A stretch of 64,000 nucleotides of DNA, taken from assembly GCA_965261725.1 (NCBI GenBank), contig CBDHDU010000023.1, forward strand, positions 62,001-126,000. The letters run 5' to 3'. Numbering within the stretch: position 1 is the first letter of the stretch; each line of letters starts with the position of its first letter. The position numbers and the translations under genes are program-made. This stretch comes from CANDOC01 sp965261725. GTDB taxonomy: Bacteria > Pseudomonadota > Gammaproteobacteria > Pseudomonadales > Endozoicomonadaceae. Below are positions 60,347 to 64,000 of this stretch, piece after piece. Below the pieces are notes generated by a model, which worked only from the letters and a program-made list of their open reading frames with translations, was not told the DNA's origin and did not search any database.

Positions 60347-61678
60347 TTGCGTAAAGAACTAAAACAAATCTGGGATTTCTCCTGGCCGGTGACGCTGGCT
60401 AATATCACTGTGCCTCTGCTGGGACTGGTCGATGCTGCTGTTCTGGGACACCTTGATTCCGAGATCTATCTTGGTGGCGTAGCCATTGGGACGACTTTAT
60501 TCACCTCGATTATGTGGGCCTTTGGCTTTCTGCGTATGGGGACTGCCGGACTGGTAGCAAGAGAATCAGGTAAAGGTAACCTGCAAGCCCAACCCGCGAT
60601 TCTGTTTAACTCAATGCTGCTGGGGTTAGTTTGTGCTGTTGGACTGATGCTGGGTGGTTTCCTGCTGACCGATATTATTATTCCCTTGTTTAATGCCAGT
60701 GATGTTGTTAATACACAGGCCGTTATCTATTTTCAGACCCGCCTCTGGGGGGCGCCTGCAGTGTTGGCAAACTACGTGATTCTGGGCTGGTTGCTGGGAA
60801 TGGGTAAACCGCGGGCACCTTTGCAACTAATGGTGGCAGCGAACCTGATCAATATTGTACTCGATTTGTTTTTCGTACTGGGCTTGGGTATGGCAACACG
60901 CGGTGCCGCACTGGCATCGGTGATCGCTGACTGGAGTACGCTGTTGCTTGGCTTGATATTGGTTCAACGGCTGTTCCTGCAAAAAAATATTACTTTTAAT
61001 TTTCAGCCGTTATTTACCCGTAAACCTGGGGCGCAAAATGAAGGCATGGTTCGGCAGATTATCAAAGTGAACGGCCACCTGTTTTTGCGTACGTTGCTGT
61101 TGTTATTTACCTTTGCATTTTTCACAGCACAGGGTGCGAAGCTGGGTGATACGACACTAGCTGCTAATGCACTGTTGCTGAATTTGTTGATGTTGGTAGC
61201 GAATGGTCTGGATGGTCTGGCGTTTGCGGCTGAATCGTTGTGTGGGCATGCTCTGGGGCAAAAAAACAAAGACGGCTTCAGGCGGATTATGGGGCTGACC
61301 GGGGTGATTTCTCTACTGGGTGCGGTGCTGTTTTCTCTTTCTTTTATTATTGCTGGTAATTTATTACTGCGGGGGCTTACAGATATTCAACCAGTACGGG
61401 AAGCGGCACAGCTATATCTGCCCTGGCTGCAGCTGATGCCATTAATGGCGGTTATTGGTTACTGGCTGGATGGTGTGTTTATTGGGGCTCTGCGTACTGA
61501 CCTGATGCAGAAAACCATGGTCTTCAGTGTGGCTATTGTGTTCTTGCCTGTTTGGTATATGACCCAGTCGATGGATAATCATGGCCTCTGGCTGGCAATG
61601 ACAGCCTTTATGCTGGGACGGTCTTTATCCATGCTGCTATGCAGTACCGTTATCTGGCGTCGGCCTCCTGTTTCTTGA
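60347..61678 (+). CDS. MATE-family efflux pump, DinF type
   Basis: The TTG start at 60347 follows TAGGAAG at good spacing; a nearby ATG at 60328 is out of frame. The 443-residue protein has twelve hydrophobic segments and the DinF-like motifs WPVTLANITVPLLGLVDAAV, LGHLDSEIYLGGVAIG, MGTAGLVARESG and NGLDGLAFAAESLCGHALGQ. MATE proteins export cationic drugs or metabolites using proton or sodium gradients. The MarR gene upstream suggests local control. Confidence 0.92.
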   Translation: MRKELKQIWDFSWPVTLANITVPLLGLVDAAVLGHLDSEIYLGGVAIGTTLFTSIMWAFGFLRMGTAGLVARESGKGNLQAQPAILFNSMLLGLVCAVGLMLGGFLLTDIIIPLFNASDVVNTQAVIYFQTRLWGAPAVLANYVILGWLLGMGKPRAPLQLMVAANLINIVLDLFFVLGLGMATRGAALASVIADWSTLLLGLILVQRLFLQKNITFNFQPLFTRKPGAQNEGMVRQIIKVNGHLFLRTLLLLFTFAFFTAQGAKLGDTTLAANALLLNLLMLVANGLDGLAFAAESLCGHALGQKNKDGFRRIMGLTGVISLLGAVLFSLSFIIAGNLLLRGLTDIQPVREAAQLYLPWLQLMPLMAVIGYWLDGVFIGALRTDLMQKTMVFSVAIVFLPVWYMTQSMDNHGLWLAMTAFMLGRSLSMLLCSTVIWRRPPVS

Positions 61679-61745
61679 TGCCCGTTAGCTATTCCGGGTC
61701 AGCTTTCTGCTGATCCGGATCATAAAATTAATCAATTGATGAAAT

Positions 61746-61804
61746 AGTTGGTAATTATTCCACTGCAGCTATTTCCATCCATCGATTACAATAATTATCC
61801 AACT
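61746..61804. promoter_or_regulatory. Candidate TetR operator region
   Basis: AGTTGGTAATTATT (61746-61759) faces AATAATTATCCAACT (61790-61804), an inverted repeat with one extra base, ending 20 bases before the TetR start. It is probably the autoregulatory site, and the promoter may lie between the arms. Confidence 0.55.
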
Positions 61805-61824
61805 GCTGAATTATCGGACAGACT

Positions 61825-62460
61825 ATGGCTACCGCAGGACGCCCGAAGGGGGGCTCTGATGCGCGCCTTCGCCTTATTGACACGGCAAGACAACTGTTTG
61901 CAAATCAACCTTACCATAAAGTAACCACCCGACTGCTGGCTGAAAAAGCTGGTGTGAATGCGGCACTGATTCGTTATTACTTTGGTAATAAAAACGGTTT
62001 GTTTGAAGCCATGATGGGTGAAACCACCCTGCCAATTCGTAAACAATTTGAAAGGGTGCTGTTTCAGACGGACAGGGAGAATATGACCGGTATGTTGCGC
62101 ACCTATTATCAGGCGATGGCTCCGTATCCGGAAATTCCCCGACTTATTTTTCGTGTACTGGAAATGCCGAGCAGTGCGCCTCAGCGCAAGATACTGGATA
62201 AGGTAATGCCCAGAAACGCTGCAGAAATTAACCGGCTGCATAAAGCCATTGAGGACAGCGGAGCACTGGCTGAAGGTATTGAGCCGCCACTTGCCTGGCT
62301 GTCACTGATGAGTCTGACAATATTTCCTTTTCTGGTTAAGCAGATTGCACAGGATAAAGGAGTGCTGGATATGGATGCAGCCTTCTTTGAAAAACTGGCG
62401 GAGCATAATGTACGCCTGTTAACGCAGGGTATTTTCAAAAACGAGAAGCAAGATGATTGA
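61825..62460 (+). CDS. TetR-family regulator of an RND efflux operon
   Basis: A 211-residue protein. The HTH is DARLRLIDTARQLFANQPYH followed by TTRLLAEKAGVNAALIRYYFGNKNGLFEAMM, classic TetR. The C-terminal ligand domain has a PRLIFRVLEMPSS segment. Its last eight bases overlap the adaptor gene, so it is translationally coupled and likely represses the whole efflux operon until an inducer binds. Confidence 0.93.
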   Translation: MATAGRPKGGSDARLRLIDTARQLFANQPYHKVTTRLLAEKAGVNAALIRYYFGNKNGLFEAMMGETTLPIRKQFERVLFQTDRENMTGMLRTYYQAMAPYPEIPRLIFRVLEMPSSAPQRKILDKVMPRNAAEINRLHKAIEDSGALAEGIEPPLAWLSLMSLTIFPFLVKQIAQDKGVLDMDAAFFEKLAEHNVRLLTQGIFKNEKQDD

Positions 62461-63781
62461 CAGTAATCGTAAGTATCTGTTTTTCCCGGCACTGGCTGTC
62501 GGCATCATTATATTGGTTGCTGTTGTGATAACCCGTCAGCCACCCCCCTTAAAACCAGCCACGGAGTCGGCAACACCTGTCCGCGCGACAGAGATTAAAT
62601 CGGTTGCTATTGCCCCGGAAGTTTCCGGTTTCGGACGGGTGACGCCCAAGGTTGATTGGAAGGCGGTGGCAGAAGTCAGCGGTAAAGTGACTTATTTACA
62701 TACTGATCTGGAAAAAGGACGTGTGCTTCCCGCAGGGACGCTGATTCTTAAAATTGATCCACTGGATTATGAGCTGAAACTGGCACAGGCAGAAGCCGAT
62801 GTGGCAGGTACAGAAGCGCAGTTGCTGCGACTGGAACAGCAGGAAAATAACCTGCAGGCCTCAATTGAGCTGGAACAAGCCCGACTGGTACTGGCGCAAG
62901 ATGAATTAAAGCGCATGGCAAGGTTGCGGGAAAGCGGTAGCATTTCCCAGTCTGATTATGACCAGCAGCGGCAAAGTTTCCTTTCTCAGAAGGCTCAGGT
63001 ACAGAAGCTTGAGAATCAGCTGGCACTGGTACCGGGAGATCATAAGGTTTATGAAGCCCAGCTTAAAGTTAATCAGGCGAAGGTTAATGAAGCGCGCCAT
63101 GCACTGGAACGTACGCAGGTTGTGTTGCCTGTGGCTGCGCGTATTGCCAGTGTCAATGTGGAAATTGGAGAAGCGGTATCCATTCAGCAGCAGCTGGTAG
63201 AAGCACATGGTATTGAAACGGTAGAAATTGAAGCGCAGGTTGCACTGCATGATATGAAGACATTGATGAACAGTTTTCAGGGAACTGGCACAGGTGAGCG
63301 TGCCCGTATTGATCAGCTGGGACTGAAAGCGCAAATCATATTAACCAGTGCCGATTTTACCCTGGAAAAGGAAGCCCGCGTCGCTCGTATCAGTGAAACA
63401 GTCGACCCGAATCAGGGGACAGTTGGCGTTATTCTGGAAGTTGATCAGGATATCTATGCACTGAGAACCAAAAAAGAGCCGCCGTTGGTTAATGGCCTGT
63501 TTGTTGAAGCCCGGTTAACGGGGAAACCCAAGCCGCATCTTGTTGTTCCGGAAAGTGCTTTGCATGGTCACACACTGTACCTGATTGATGATGAACAGCG
63601 AATGCAGCCTGCTGAAATACAGTTGTTATTCCGTCGTGATGGCCTAGCTGTTATTGAAAGCGGCAGGATGGATGTTATTAAAGCAAGCCAGCAGGTTGTG
63701 ACTAATGACCTGATGCCCGCTATTGCCGGAGCCAAGCTTAAAATAGTGACCGATGATGCTGCAGCGGGGACTCAGGAATGA
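62453..63781 (+). CDS. RND efflux periplasmic adaptor (HlyD/AcrA family)
   Basis: A 442-residue protein. An N-terminal membrane anchor (YLFFPALAVGIIILVAVVIT) leads to a lipoyl half (GRVTPKVDWKAVAEVSGKVT), a long hairpin coiled coil (about residues 110-215), the second lipoyl half (VVLPVAARIASVNVEIGEAV) and a beta barrel. It joins the inner-membrane pump to an outer-membrane channel. It overlaps the TetR gene by eight bases and the pump gene by four (ATGA). Confidence 0.92.
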   Translation: MIDSNRKYLFFPALAVGIIILVAVVITRQPPPLKPATESATPVRATEIKSVAIAPEVSGFGRVTPKVDWKAVAEVSGKVTYLHTDLEKGRVLPAGTLILKIDPLDYELKLAQAEADVAGTEAQLLRLEQQENNLQASIELEQARLVLAQDELKRMARLRESGSISQSDYDQQRQSFLSQKAQVQKLENQLALVPGDHKVYEAQLKVNQAKVNEARHALERTQVVLPVAARIASVNVEIGEAVSIQQQLVEAHGIETVEIEAQVALHDMKTLMNSFQGTGTGERARIDQLGLKAQIILTSADFTLEKEARVARISETVDPNQGTVGVILEVDQDIYALRTKKEPPLVNGLFVEARLTGKPKPHLVVPESALHGHTLYLIDDEQRMQPAEIQLLFRRDGLAVIESGRMDVIKASQQVVTNDLMPAIAGAKLKIVTDDAAAGTQE

Positions 63782-64000
63782 TCCGGTTTTTTATCCGTCA
63801 CCCTACGGCAGCCAACCTGCTGATGCTGGCAATGCTGCTGGCGGGATTAATGACATTACCCCAGCTGAAACGGGAAACATTCCCTGAATTCAGCGCTTCC
63901 TATATTACTGCCAGTGTTGTATTTCCCGGAGCAACGCCACAAGAGGTAGAAGAAAGCCTCTGTATGCGGATGGAAGATGCTGTCGATGGCTTAAGCAATA
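63778..64000 (+). CDS. RND efflux inner-membrane transporter, N-terminal part (cut by window end)
   Basis: The frame opens with ATG 63778 inside the adaptor stop (ATGA) and stays open to the window end, 74 codons. It starts MIRFFIRHPTAANLLMLAML, the first helix of AcrB/MexB-type pumps, then LPQLKRETFPEFSASYITAS and VVFPGATPQEVEESLCMRME, the usual entry into the porter domain. The rest lies outside the window. Proton-driven export of drugs or other compounds is expected. Confidence 0.93.
   Translation, partial: MIRFFIRHPTAANLLMLAMLLAGLMTLPQLKRETFPEFSASYITASVVFPGATPQEVEESLCMRMEDAVDGLSN

Noticed and set aside
1..64000. CRISPR arrays
   Set aside because: No series of regularly spaced identical repeats of 24-40 bases was found; repeats present occur only in pairs.

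Overview
The window looks like the chromosome of a marine, host-associated gammaproteobacterium of the Endozoicomonas type (Oceanospirillales). This is inferred from gene content: a gammaproteobacterial housekeeping backbone (ffs-dnaX-ybaB-recR, fnr-hemN-cco), large low-complexity proteins that look like host-directed effectors (tyrosine phosphatase, tyrosine-motif scaffold, C58 protease, ankyrin protein), and many insertion sequences (IS) from different families. No rRNA or intact tRNA gene is present to confirm the taxon.

Layout. (1) 1-14.4 kb is accessory DNA. It starts with the N-terminal part of a lambda-type integrase, an excisionase-like gene and a KfrA-like coiled-coil regulator, followed by small unknown genes. 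A 3' tRNA fragment at 9240-9286 fits the far attachment end of that integrative element. Two host genes here, an HNH endonuclease and a possible nuclease, are each split by an IS (ISKra4, IS1595) with a perfect target duplication; rejoining the halves restores one reading frame in both cases. At 9.5-11.8 kb a complete group II intron lies between domains V and VI of a decayed, group IIC-like intron. A membrane-anchored receiver protein and an HATPase protein form an overlapping gene pair. A diverged repeat flanks about 6 kb. (2) 14.6-20.5 kb is backbone: nfi, a ParA ATPase, 4.5S RNA, dnaX-ybaB-recR and a cyclophilin. (3) 20.5-30.6 kb is an effector-like cluster on the minus strand, interrupted only by a UPF0149 gene. 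(4) 30.7-38.7 kb holds recQ, sprT, a Yip1 protein, a Bax-like glucosaminidase, a DUF547 protein, ttcA and a dksA-like gene. (5) 38.8-51.5 kb is a microaerobic block: fnr, hemN, ccoSIHG, ccoNOQP and a DyP peroxidase. FNR/ANR-type boxes lie upstream of hemN, ccoN and the peroxidase gene. (6) 51.5-56.9 kb is an IS cluster (IS66, IS630, ISL3) that has broken a secreted or membrane protein gene. (7) 57.2-64 kb holds crcB, an alpha/beta hydrolase, a D15-like outer-membrane protein, a MarR regulator, a MATE pump, and a TetR-adaptor-RND efflux operon cut by the window end.

How the genes work together. FNR probably senses low oxygen and turns on the cbb3 oxidase and its assembly genes, anaerobic haem synthesis (HemN) and the DyP peroxidase. 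The effector-like block pairs a tyrosine phosphatase with a protein carrying YDVP, YSTP and YDEI motifs, which suggests interference with host phosphotyrosine and SH2/SH3 signalling. The C58 protease and ankyrin genes overlap at an A8 slippery tract followed by a hairpin, so they may be made as one frameshifted fusion protein.
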